This document shows positions 1 through 6,229 of a DNA stretch of 6,913 bases, piece after piece; positions within the stretch are counted from its first letter, which is position 1; every line of letters begins with the position of its first letter. The translations under genes and the position numbers were made by a program. A model generated the notes under the pieces. It had not been told where the DNA came from. It made no database searches and worked only from the letters and a program-made list of their open reading frames with translations. Location: the NCBI GenBank assembly GCA_947452875.1, contig CANGEZ010000109.1:1-6913 (forward strand), written 5' to 3'. The DNA is from Chitinophagaceae bacterium (GTDB lineage: Bacteria > Bacteroidota > Bacteroidia > Chitinophagales > Chitinophagaceae).

Positions 1-1227
1 AATACTGATAACTTTAAATTGAAAATGTTGAACTGGGCCGACCGGTTCAACATTTTTTCTTTTTTAGATAGCAACCATTACCAATCTTCTTCCTTAAATT
101 TTGAATGGAAACTGGCTGCCGGTGCTCAGCAAATCTTCACAACTGATAATGATAATGCATTTGCGGAGATTAAAGAATTTCACCTCAAGCATCCCGGCTG
201 GCTTTTTGGTCATATCAGTTACCCCTCTGTGAAGCCAGACAGGATCGGCTTTCATCATGCCCTTTTTTTTATTCCGGAAATTATTGTTACTTGTATAAAC
301 AATACAATTACCATTGAATCTTCTCATGAATCTGCTGAAAAGATTTATCAGCAAATCAATCAGTTTGACATTATAGCAGCATCTCCTCAAGATAAATTAC
401 ATATTCAAGCAACCATCACACAAGATGAATATATCGACGCCATTCTGAAAATTAAACATCATATTCAAAGAGGCGATTGTTATGAAATGAATTATTGTCA
501 GGAATTTGTTGCAGAAAACGCATTCGTCAATCCGATTGATTTGTTCTTTCAATTGACAGCTATTTCACCGAATCCATTTTCAACGTTGTATAAGAATGAT
601 GACAAGTATTGTATTGGTGCAAGTCCGGAAAGATTTATCTCCAGAAAAAATACAACGGTTATTTCTCAGCCGATTAAAGGCACTTCAAAAAGAATTCATG
701 ATAATGCTGAAGCAGATGAAATCTCAAAAAATCAATTACACAACAGTAGTAAAGAACGCAGTGAAAATGTGATGATTGTTGATTTGGTAAGAAATGACTT
801 AAGTAAAATTGCAACTGAAGGAACAGTGAAAGTAGCGGAATTATTTGGTATTTATAGTTTTCCTCAGGTACATCAAATGATCAGCACGATAACCTGCGAA
901 ACAGACTTGAATACCCATTGGACAGAAATTGTAGATGCTACTTATCCTATGGGCTCAATGACAGGCGCACCTAAGAAGAAAGTTATGGAACTTACAGAAA
1001 CATATGAAGCTTCACCTAGAGGATTGTTTTCAGGAACTATCGGTTATGTGTGCCCGAATGGTGATTTTGATTTCAATGTTGTTATCAGAAGTCTTTTCTA
1101 TAACCGTTCAAAAAAATTAATTTCATACAAAGCAGGTGGTGGTATTACAATCAACAGTGATCCTATGAAGGAATACCAGGAGACTTTAATGAAAGCCGCC
1201 GCAATAAAAGAAATCTTACAAGCTTAA
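1..1227 (+). CDS. pabB: Aminodeoxychorismate synthase component I (PabB-type chorismate-binding enzyme), 5' end outside window
   Basis: Enzyme of the chorismate-utilising family that turns chorismate plus ammonia (supplied by a PabA-type glutaminase) into 4-amino-4-deoxychorismate, the precursor of p-aminobenzoate and folate; cytoplasmic. The C-terminal chorismate-binding domain is intact: GASPERF near base 616, PIKGT at 670-684, ENVMIVDLVRNDLSK near 766, YPMGSMTGAPKKKVMEL near 943, and AGGGIT near 1132. The lysine of PIKGT (676-678) is the residue that acts as nucleophile in PabB enzymes; anthranilate synthases usually have PIAGT, so PabB is preferred over TrpE. The frame is open back to base 1 with no stop. 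An ATG lies at 25-27, but the residues before it (FKLKMLNWADRF) look like the continuing N-terminal region of the family, so I infer the true start is upstream. The partner pabA and the lyase pabC are not in view. TrpE activity cannot be fully excluded. Confidence 0.88.
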   Translation, partial: NTDNFKLKMLNWADRFNIFSFLDSNHYQSSSLNFEWKLAAGAQQIFTTDNDNAFAEIKEFHLKHPGWLFGHISYPSVKPDRIGFHHALFFIPEIIVTCINNTITIESSHESAEKIYQQINQFDIIAASPQDKLHIQATITQDEYIDAILKIKHHIQRGDCYEMNYCQEFVAENAFVNPIDLFFQLTAISPNPFSTLYKNDDKYCIGASPERFISRKNTTVISQPIKGTSKRIHDNAEADEISKNQLHNSSKERSENVMIVDLVRNDLSKIATEGTVKVAELFGIYSFPQVHQMISTITCETDLNTHWTEIVDATYPMGSMTGAPKKKVMELTETYEASPRGLFSGTIGYVCPNGDFDFNVVIRSLFYNRSKKLISYKAGGGITINSDPMKEYQETLMKAAAIKEILQA

Positions 1228-1242
1228 TCTCAACCTCATTTT

Positions 1243-2643
1243 ATGCACCGGAAAAAATTTCTTCAGTTGGCTATGATGAGTCCAGCTGCTTTGTTTGCAG
1301 AACCTGCAAAAATGATTACTGATTTATTCAGCAGACATGCAGAAAGCAATGTCATTTATTACAAAAAAGGTGATGCTGAATATGAAGCATTGAGAAAGGG
1401 TTTCAATAAAAGAATCAATAAGTTTCCAGCCATCATCGCATTTTGCAAAAATGAGCTTGGAGTAGCAGAAGCCATTAAATTGGCCACTAAAAATAATTTA
1501 CCTGTTGCTGTTAAAAGTGGCGGTCATTGTATGGAAGGATTTTCTTGTAATAACAATGGGATGGTGATTAATTTGTCGGTATTAAATAAAGTTGAATGGC
1601 TTGATGCCAATACCATTCGCGTTGGACCGGCATGTAAGCTTGCAGAAATATACACTGAACTACTTCCAAAAAATAAAATCATTCCCGGTGGATCCTGCGC
1701 AGGTGTAGGAATAGGAGGTCTCACACTTGGTGGTGGGTATGGTTTACTGGCGAGAAAATTTGGATTAACATGTGATAGTTTGCAATCAGTAACAATGGTT
1801 GATGGAAAAGGAAACATCGTTTCATCTGATAATGATACAGAATTATTATGGGCTTGTAAAGGAGGCAACAACGGTAATTTCGGTGTAGTGACATCAATGA
1901 CTTTCAAAGTTCATGATGCGCCGGCAACTATGCAGAGTTTTAAATTCAGATCTTTTAATATGAACACCGCTAGAGCTAAAAATATTTTAAGCAAATGGTT
2001 TGATGTTAGCAAAAATTTGCCTGACTCATGTTTTAGCGGATTTGTGCTCAATCATAAAACACTTTATATACTGATCACTAACGCAGGTAAACACACGCCG
2101 GCATTGCAACAGGTTATTGATGAATTAAAATCCGTTAGTGATAAAAATACAAATAGCATCAGACAACCATTGGCTGCAGCTTTAAAAAATTATTACGGTA
2201 GAAAAGATCCATTGTATTTTAAAAATGCTTCTGCAGGTTTGTATAAGGATTTTTCTGAAATTTCCGGATGCATTGATGAAGCAATTGAACTCGTTACGTC
2301 AACACCAGGAATGATTTATCAAGTAAATACATTGGGCGGAAAAATTTTGAATAAAGATTTTGAAGCGGCTTCCGCATTTCCGCATCGTGATTGCTTTTAC
2401 TTTTCTGAATTACAAACCTATTGGGAACAACCATCACAAGAGAAAAGATTGCTTCAGCAATTTCAACAAGTACAGGAGGTTTTTATCAAACATGGCATCA
2501 CAGCTCAATACAGAAATTACCCAGATATTAATTTCATCAATTGGAAAGAATATTATTATTCAAAAAATTATACAAGATTACAAAAGATGAAACAAAAATT
2601 CGATTCGGGTAACCTATTCCGCTATGAGCAGAGTTTGATATAA
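1243..2643 (+). CDS. FAD-binding oxidoreductase, berberine-bridge-enzyme (BBE)-like, probably exported
   Basis: A 466-residue flavoprotein of the PCMH/BBE family, which oxidises alcohols, sugars or secondary metabolites and reduces oxygen or another acceptor. The substrate here cannot be read from sequence. Order of parts: N-terminus HRKKFLQ followed by a short hydrophobic stretch to about residue 19 (ALFA, possible cleavage before EPA); FAD domain at about 35-225 with KSGGH (His95, expected 8-alpha covalent FAD link) and GGSCAGVGIGG (Cys152, the position of the second, 6-S-cysteinyl link), then TLGGGYGLLARKFGL and GGNNGNFGVVT; a substrate domain; and the C-terminal BBE motif with YRNYPD, NYTRLQKMKQKFD and GNLFRYEQSLI. 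That ending shows the gene is complete. The ATG is 15 bases after the pabB stop, without a recognisable Shine-Dalgarno site, so co-transcription with pabB is likely. The N-terminus resembles a Tat signal but has RK rather than RR, so export is an inference. Confidence 0.88.
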   Translation: MHRKKFLQLAMMSPAALFAEPAKMITDLFSRHAESNVIYYKKGDAEYEALRKGFNKRINKFPAIIAFCKNELGVAEAIKLATKNNLPVAVKSGGHCMEGFSCNNNGMVINLSVLNKVEWLDANTIRVGPACKLAEIYTELLPKNKIIPGGSCAGVGIGGLTLGGGYGLLARKFGLTCDSLQSVTMVDGKGNIVSSDNDTELLWACKGGNNGNFGVVTSMTFKVHDAPATMQSFKFRSFNMNTARAKNILSKWFDVSKNLPDSCFSGFVLNHKTLYILITNAGKHTPALQQVIDELKSVSDKNTNSIRQPLAAALKNYYGRKDPLYFKNASAGLYKDFSEISGCIDEAIELVTSTPGMIYQVNTLGGKILNKDFEAASAFPHRDCFYFSELQTYWEQPSQEKRLLQQFQQVQEVFIKHGITAQYRNYPDINFINWKEYYYSKNYTRLQKMKQKFDSGNLFRYEQSLI

Positions 2644-2644
2644 G

Positions 2645-3778
2645 CTACTGTTTTTCTCTTTTCTTTTTTATTGGCTGTTCAGGTTTTACAGTAGTGGTAG
2701 TGGGAGTTTCGTTGTCACTGAGTAGCAACTCGATACATTCATTGAGAATAAGATATTTGTTGGTGAGAAACAATTCCATTTTTTCTTTAGGCAAATTAAG
2801 CTCGTAACTTCCATTTAAGGATAACTGCTCATCCAATTTTGGATTATAGGTGTCGAATAGTGACAGTTCTATCGATAAATTTTTTGCAATCACTTTGCCA
2901 ATAAACTTACCTGAAATCAATTGCTTTTCAAGTTTTACATCAGTTGCCAATTTCATTTCAGGTTTATTGATTTTGCTTTCATCAATAATCACAATAGCAT
3001 TATTTTCCATCACATAATGTGTAGCAATAAATTTTTTTACATGGTTCCTACTTTCTTCAGGAAGGTAATATTGCAATCTCCAGAAATCCTTGCTGCCACT
3101 TTTTTTGATAGCAGCTTTTACTCGTTCTTCACCTCCATTATAAGCAGCGATCACTAAAAGCCAATCGTGAAAATCGCTGTATAATTTTAGCAGAAAATGA
3201 GCGGCTGCATGAGTACTTTTAAAATAATCCCTTCTTTCATCAGCAGTTTGCGATACTTTCAATCCGTATATTCTTGCTGTTGCCGGCATAAATTGCCAAG
3301 GTCCGGCTGCACCAACCCAACTTGTTGCGCCTGTTTGTAAACTACTTTCAATCACAGCTAAATATTTTAATTCTTTGGGAAGTCCATATTGAGTGAAAAT
3401 ATTGTCAATGAGATTGAAATAAGGAGTTGCCCAGCCTTTCATCGACATCATTGATTTTTTATGACGGCTCAAGTAATCCTGCATGTAAAGTTCAGCGTTA
3501 GGATTAACCTGATTGGCATAGGGTAGGGCAGGGTTGTAATTAAACGCAGTAAACAGATTTTTAAAACCGTATTTTGTCAGTTGACTCAGCGATTGTATTT
3601 TCTCTTGTTGTGGTGCAGATGTTGCAGTAATGACTTCGTTAATCAAACTGTCTTCAAGAGATTCTTCAATCGTTGTATCAACAAAGCAAATCAACTTGTA
3701 CTTTTCATTATTTAATTTCTCAGCTGATGCCGAATAGAAAAGCAACTGAAAACTAAAAATGAGTAATACAAACTTCAA
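2645..3778 (-). CDS. MltD-like lytic murein transglycosylase (SLT domain, family GH23-type)
   Basis: A periplasmic enzyme of 377 residues that cleaves the MurNAc-GlcNAc bond of peptidoglycan with formation of 1,6-anhydroMurNAc. Residues 1-19 form a Sec signal peptide (MKFVLLIFSFQLLFYSASA, cleavage expected after SASA). The SLT domain spans about 120-255: YLAVIESS with catalytic Glu144, GAAGPWQFMPATARIYG at 157-172, AAYNGGEERV at 211-220, and YYLPEESRNHVKKF at 237-250, the last two typical of MltD relatives. There is no canonical LysM repeat. Residues about 283-330 (FDTYNP, then LNGSYELNLP and KMELFLTNKY) look like the degenerate LysM-like region found in Bacteroidota relatives. The tail is threonine- then lysine-rich. 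The start is TTG (3776-3778): no in-frame ATG lies between it and residue 99, and TTG puts the signal peptide exactly at the N-terminus. It follows gatA by 5 bases. The stop is TAG. Confidence 0.88.
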   Translation of the reverse strand: MKFVLLIFSFQLLFYSASAEKLNNEKYKLICFVDTTIEESLEDSLINEVITATSAPQQEKIQSLSQLTKYGFKNLFTAFNYNPALPYANQVNPNAELYMQDYLSRHKKSMMSMKGWATPYFNLIDNIFTQYGLPKELKYLAVIESSLQTGATSWVGAAGPWQFMPATARIYGLKVSQTADERRDYFKSTHAAAHFLLKLYSDFHDWLLVIAAYNGGEERVKAAIKKSGSKDFWRLQYYLPEESRNHVKKFIATHYVMENNAIVIIDESKINKPEMKLATDVKLEKQLISGKFIGKVIAKNLSIELSLFDTYNPKLDEQLSLNGSYELNLPKEKMELFLTNKYLILNECIELLLSDNETPTTTTVKPEQPIKKKREKQ

Positions 3779-3783
3779 GGAAA

Positions 3784-5217
3784 TTATTTTTTCTGATGAT
3801 TGAAAATTTGATTTGAAAATTGCAGTAAAATTTCGTCATGCTCTTTTGCAGCAAGTAGTTGTAAACCAAATGGCAGACCATTGGAATGTTGAAACAATGG
3901 AATAGCAATAGACGGAATTCCGGTAAGATTGGCGAATACCGTAAAGATATCAGCAAGATACATAGACACGGGATCTTTCTTTTTTTCATTAAGATTGAAA
4001 GCAGTTGTTGGACTTACCGGAATCAAAATGAAATCACATGTAGAAAAAATATTTTCGGTTTTTTCGACAAGCATTTTTCTGACTTGTTGTGCTTTTGTAT
4101 AATACGCATCATAATATCCACTACTCAACACAAAATTGCCCAACATGATTCTTCTTTTCACTTCTTTACCAAAACCCTCGCTTCTGTTTTTGATGTAAAA
4201 GTCATTTAGATTGGAAATAGGTGATGCAGATTGGTGCCCGAATCTGATGCCATCAAATCTTGACAAATTGCTGGTTGCTTCAGCTGCGGTAAGCACATAA
4301 TAAGCGGGAACAACATAATCAATCAAATCAAAATCTATAGGCTTAATTTCATGTCCATCTTCTTTTAGTAAATCTAATTTTTTAAAGATAGCAGTTTTAA
4401 TTTCTTGATCTAACATGGGATGTTCCATTACATCTTTCAAGTAACCAATTCGGAATTTCTTTTCTTGTTTTTCCTGGAATATTATTTCAGTATCATGCTG
4501 AATCATAGTACTATCATACGCGTCAGTACGACTGATTACATTAAGAACATCACAAACGTCAGCTATGTTGTTTCCGAAAATTCCAATCTGGTCAAACGAA
4601 GATGCATAAGCAATCAATCCATATCTTGAAATGCGTCCATAAGTAGGTTTGAATCCTACGATGCCACAGAAATCTGCCGGCTGGCGAACAGAGCCTCCGG
4701 TATCACTACCCAAACTGACCATACACATACCTGCACTTACAGCTACGGCGCTTCCGCCAGAAGAACCACCAGGTACTTTTGAATTGTCAATGGGATGTTT
4801 TACGCTTCCATAAGAGGAGTTCTCATTACTGCTGCCCATGGCAAATTCATCGCAGTTGCATGAGCCAATGATGATGGCCTCTTCATCCAATAAATATTGA
4901 ACTGCAGATGCATTAAATAAGGAAGCGAAATCTTTTAAAATTTTTGATGCTGCGGTTACCTTGTGGTCTTTATAACAAATCACATCTTTTAAAGCGATTA
5001 CAACCCCATGTAGCTTACCTGTTGGTAATTGTTGACTTCTGTTTTTATCAAGTGCTTTAGCTCTTTCTAGCGCCTCTGTATTATATACTTCTACAAAAGC
5101 ATTTAATTGCTGGTTTTTTGCAATGACAGTTAAGTAATGCTCAACAGCTTCAACACAGGAAGTCTTTCGATTGATTAAATCAAGATGGTATTGTTGTATA
5201 TCGGAGAATAAAAACAT
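3784..5217 (-). CDS. gatA: Aspartyl/glutamyl-tRNA amidotransferase subunit A
   Basis: Amidase subunit of the GatCAB complex. It releases ammonia from glutamine, which is channelled to GatB to convert misacylated Glu-tRNA(Gln) or Asp-tRNA(Asn) into the correct aminoacyl-tRNA; cytoplasmic. It is 477 residues long, normal for the family. The amidase-signature catalytic triad is present with the spacing seen in characterised GatA: Lys77 in VIALKD, Ser152 in PGGSSGGSAVAV and Ser176 in GSDTGGSVRQPA. GFKPTYGRISRYGL follows, and SGYYDAYYTKAQQVR and the C-terminal GLPFGLQLLA are GatA-specific stretches that argue against a generic amidase. The ATG at 5215-5217 starts immediately at the usual GatA N-terminus. 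gatB and gatC are not in the window, as is common. It sits downstream of tatA behind a terminator-like hairpin and probably shares a transcript with the following transglycosylase gene. Confidence 0.95.
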   Translation of the reverse strand: MFLFSDIQQYHLDLINRKTSCVEAVEHYLTVIAKNQQLNAFVEVYNTEALERAKALDKNRSQQLPTGKLHGVVIALKDVICYKDHKVTAASKILKDFASLFNASAVQYLLDEEAIIIGSCNCDEFAMGSSNENSSYGSVKHPIDNSKVPGGSSGGSAVAVSAGMCMVSLGSDTGGSVRQPADFCGIVGFKPTYGRISRYGLIAYASSFDQIGIFGNNIADVCDVLNVISRTDAYDSTMIQHDTEIIFQEKQEKKFRIGYLKDVMEHPMLDQEIKTAIFKKLDLLKEDGHEIKPIDFDLIDYVVPAYYVLTAAEATSNLSRFDGIRFGHQSASPISNLNDFYIKNRSEGFGKEVKRRIMLGNFVLSSGYYDAYYTKAQQVRKMLVEKTENIFSTCDFILIPVSPTTAFNLNEKKKDPVSMYLADIFTVFANLTGIPSIAIPLFQHSNGLPFGLQLLAAKEHDEILLQFSNQIFNHQKK

Positions 5218-5235
5218 TTGGTGTTTAAAAAATCA

Positions 5236-5280
5236 GCCGAAGCGCGCAACTACTTTTAAAAGGTAGCAGCTCACTTCGGC
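5236..5280 (-). terminator. Hairpin plus T-tract between tatA and gatA: tatA terminator or gatA leader attenuator
   Basis: Read on the - strand, GCCGAAG (5280-5274) pairs with CTTCGGC (5242-5236). An inner stem CTAC/GTAG (5266-5263 with 5253-5250) is joined to the outer one by partly paired bases including G-U pairs. The 3' arm is followed by TGATTTTTTAAA (5235-5224), giving a T6 tract. This is the form of an intrinsic terminator for tatA. On the + strand no T-tract follows. The structure ends only about 10 bases before the gatA ATG, so it also lies in any gatA leader transcribed from upstream. Confidence 0.7.
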
Positions 5281-5311
5281 CGTATTTAAAATTATTTGAA
5301 GAAAACCTGAA

Positions 5312-5524
5312 TTATTTAGTTTCTTTTTCAGTAGTGCTTTCTTGTATTTCTTTTTTCACGTTATTCTTAGCGTCATTGAATTCACGTATTCCAGTGCCTA
5401 AGCCTTTCATCAATTCTGGAATTTTCTTTCCGCCAAAAATAAGTAATGCTATGAGCAAAATAGGCAACATTTCTGTGAAGCCTGGCATTGCTAAAAAAAC
5501 AGTGTTGAAAGTTGTAATATCCAT
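5312..5524 (-). CDS. tatA: Sec-independent (twin-arginine) protein translocase subunit TatA/E
   Basis: A 70-residue inner-membrane protein. It oligomerises with TatC to move folded, often cofactor-bearing proteins with twin-arginine signals across the membrane. The layout is that of TatA: short periplasmic N-terminus, one membrane helix at about residues 17-31 (TEMLPILLIALLIFGG), the FGGKKIPEL hinge, an amphipathic helix KGLGTGIREFNDAKN, and a charged lysine/glutamate tail. Glu18 lies 12 residues before the Phe of the FG hinge, the same spacing as the conserved polar Gln8 of E. coli TatA. The short length and GGKKIPEL sequence favour TatA over TatB. The ATG at 5522-5524 is the natural start. 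tatC is not in the window. It has its own likely promoter just upstream and a hairpin just downstream, so it may be a single-gene unit. Confidence 0.93.
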   Translation of the reverse strand: MDITTFNTVFLAMPGFTEMLPILLIALLIFGGKKIPELMKGLGTGIREFNDAKNNVKKEIQESTTEKETK

Positions 5525-5538
5525 AAAAAAAATTTTGT

Positions 5539-5546
5539 CAAAGTTA
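5539..5546 (-). promoter_or_regulatory. Likely tatA promoter, -7 box TAACTTTG
   Basis: On the - strand the sequence TAACTTTG is an exact match to the Bacteroidota -7 element TAnnTTTG. It lies 14 bases before the tatA ATG and just after the rplS terminator, the expected place. No good TTTG-like -33 element is visible at the usual 19-base spacing. The transcript would start only about 8-10 bases before the ATG, giving a very short leader. Moderate confidence, since an 8-base degenerate motif occurs by chance in AT-rich DNA. Confidence 0.5.
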
Positions 5547-5606
5547 ATACTTTAAATAGTAATAAGCATTAAAAATTGAGATTAGTTGTTAGTGTTGACT
5601 TAAAAT

Positions 5607-5637
5607 AAAAAGCGAAAATCATAGATTCTCGCTTTTT
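5607..5637 (-). terminator. Intrinsic terminator of rplS
   Basis: Perfect arms AAAAAGCGA (5607-5615) and TCGCTTTTT (5629-5637), continued inside by AATC/GATT (5617-5620 with 5624-5627) after one mismatch, with a three-base loop ATA. On the - strand the 3' arm ends in a T-tract (TTTTTATTTTA), starting 22 bases after the rplS stop codon. The symmetrical A and T flanks mean it could also stop transcription on the + strand. Confidence 0.85.
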
Positions 5638-5659
5638 AAAATATATGAAGACTTGCTGA

Positions 5660-6025
5660 TTATTTTTTTGCAGCAACAGCCATTCTTTTTTCTTTAATAC
5701 GTGCACTCTTACCGCTTCTTTCACGTAAGAAATACAATTTAGCACGTCTAACACGACCTACTTTGTTTAAAACAATGCTCTCGATGTTTGGTGAATGAAT
5801 AGGGAAAAGTCTTTCTACACCTACACCATCACTCATTTTACGTACAGTAAAAGTAGCTGTAGCGCCAACACCCTGACGTTTAATCACATCGCCTTTAAAG
5901 CTCTGGATACGCTCTTTATTACCTTCCTGAATTTTATAATTTACTGTGATGTTATCACCTGCTTTGAATGTAGGAACTGTTGCTTTCTTAGTCAACTGCT
6001 CGTGTACAAAATCTACTGCGTTCAT
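5660..6025 (-). CDS. rplS: 50S ribosomal protein L19
   Basis: A basic 121-residue protein of the large ribosomal subunit, located near the 30S-50S interface where it contributes to intersubunit bridging. The family signature is clear: FKAGDNITVNYKI near residues 20-32, RIQSFKGDVIKRQG, then TFTVRKMSDGVGVERLFPIHSPNIESI, and the C-terminal GRVRRAKLYFLRERSGKSARIKE, with a short alanine/lysine tail. Length is typical (E. coli about 115). The ATG at 6023-6025 begins at the expected N-terminus (MNAVDFVHEQL). There is no Shine-Dalgarno site; the leader before the ATG is A-rich, as is common for highly expressed Bacteroidota genes. It has its own promoter and terminator, so it appears monocistronic, apart from the trmD-rpsP cluster it belongs to in many bacteria. 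Confidence 0.97.
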   Translation of the reverse strand: MNAVDFVHEQLTKKATVPTFKAGDNITVNYKIQEGNKERIQSFKGDVIKRQGVGATATFTVRKMSDGVGVERLFPIHSPNIESIVLNKVGRVRRAKLYFLRERSGKSARIKEKRMAVAAKK

Positions 6026-6047
6026 AATCTTTTATTTTAACGGAGGG

Positions 6048-6055
6048 CAAAGGTA
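6048..6055 (-). promoter_or_regulatory. Likely rplS promoter, -7 box TACCTTTG
   Basis: On the - strand TACCTTTG is an exact TAnnTTTG match, 22 bases before the rplS ATG. At the preferred 19-base spacing upstream stands TTTA (6078-6075), one base off the TTTG -33 consensus. An A8 tract on the same strand (6098-6091) lies about 50 bases upstream of the predicted transcription start near 6042 and could act like an UP element, which would suit a ribosomal protein gene. Confidence 0.6.
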
Positions 6056-6110
6056 GGGGGAAATGTTTAGAATATAAAGTTTGAAGAGGATTTTTTTTGG
6101 AGATTCATAA

Positions 6111-6202
6111 GTTTAAAAGGTTCCAAACGTTCAAAAGGTTCAAAAAGTTCCAGCGGTTTTAAAAACCTATTGAACTTTTTGAACCTTTCAAACCTATTGA
6201 AC
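6111..6202. repeat. Inverted array of 9-base units (GTTCAAAAG-like) between rny and rplS
   Basis: From 6111 six consecutive 9-base units can be read: GTTTAAAAG, GTTCCAAAC, GTTCAAAAG, GTTCAAAAA, GTTCCAGCG and GTTTTAAAA (to 6164). After two bases, four units in the opposite orientation follow from 6167: CTATTGAAC, TTTTTGAAC, CTTTCAAAC and CTATTGAAC (to 6202). Opposed units pair perfectly over 17 bases (6134-6150 with 6172-6188), with a further GGTTT/AAACC pairing in the loop. The region lies 28 bases after the rny stop, so it may serve as its terminator; only a weak T-rich stretch (end of the 3' arm) follows on the - strand. No coding sequence overlaps it. Confidence 0.85.
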
Positions 6203-6229
6203 AGGACTAATAGACCATCTTAAACAAAA

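Noticed and set aside
25..27. ATG at 25 as the pabB start
   Set aside because: The frame is open to base 1 and the preceding residues fit a continuing N-terminal region, so a start here would give a shortened protein; kept only as an alternative.
1524..1907. 127-residue open frame on the - strand inside the oxidoreductase gene
   Set aside because: Proline- and serine-rich product arising from the complement of the glycine-rich FAD-binding region; no family resemblance and no start context.
3753..4209. Open frames overlapping the gatA 3' end on both strands
   Set aside because: They fall within clearly coding gatA sequence in other frames and have AT-driven composition rich in Phe, Ile, Ser and Cys without domain character.
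5334..5555. 73-residue open frame antisense to tatA
   Set aside because: Mirror of the tatA coding frame; tatA is unmistakable and the antisense product has no recognisable features.
5569..5754. 61-residue - strand frame overlapping the rplS 3' end and terminator
   Set aside because: Out of frame with rplS and runs through its terminator hairpin; the product is low-complexity and Lys/Phe-rich.
6111..6202. CRISPR-like array
   Set aside because: Units are 9 bases, contiguous without spacers and reverse orientation half way; this is a tandem/inverted repeat, not repeat-spacer architecture.
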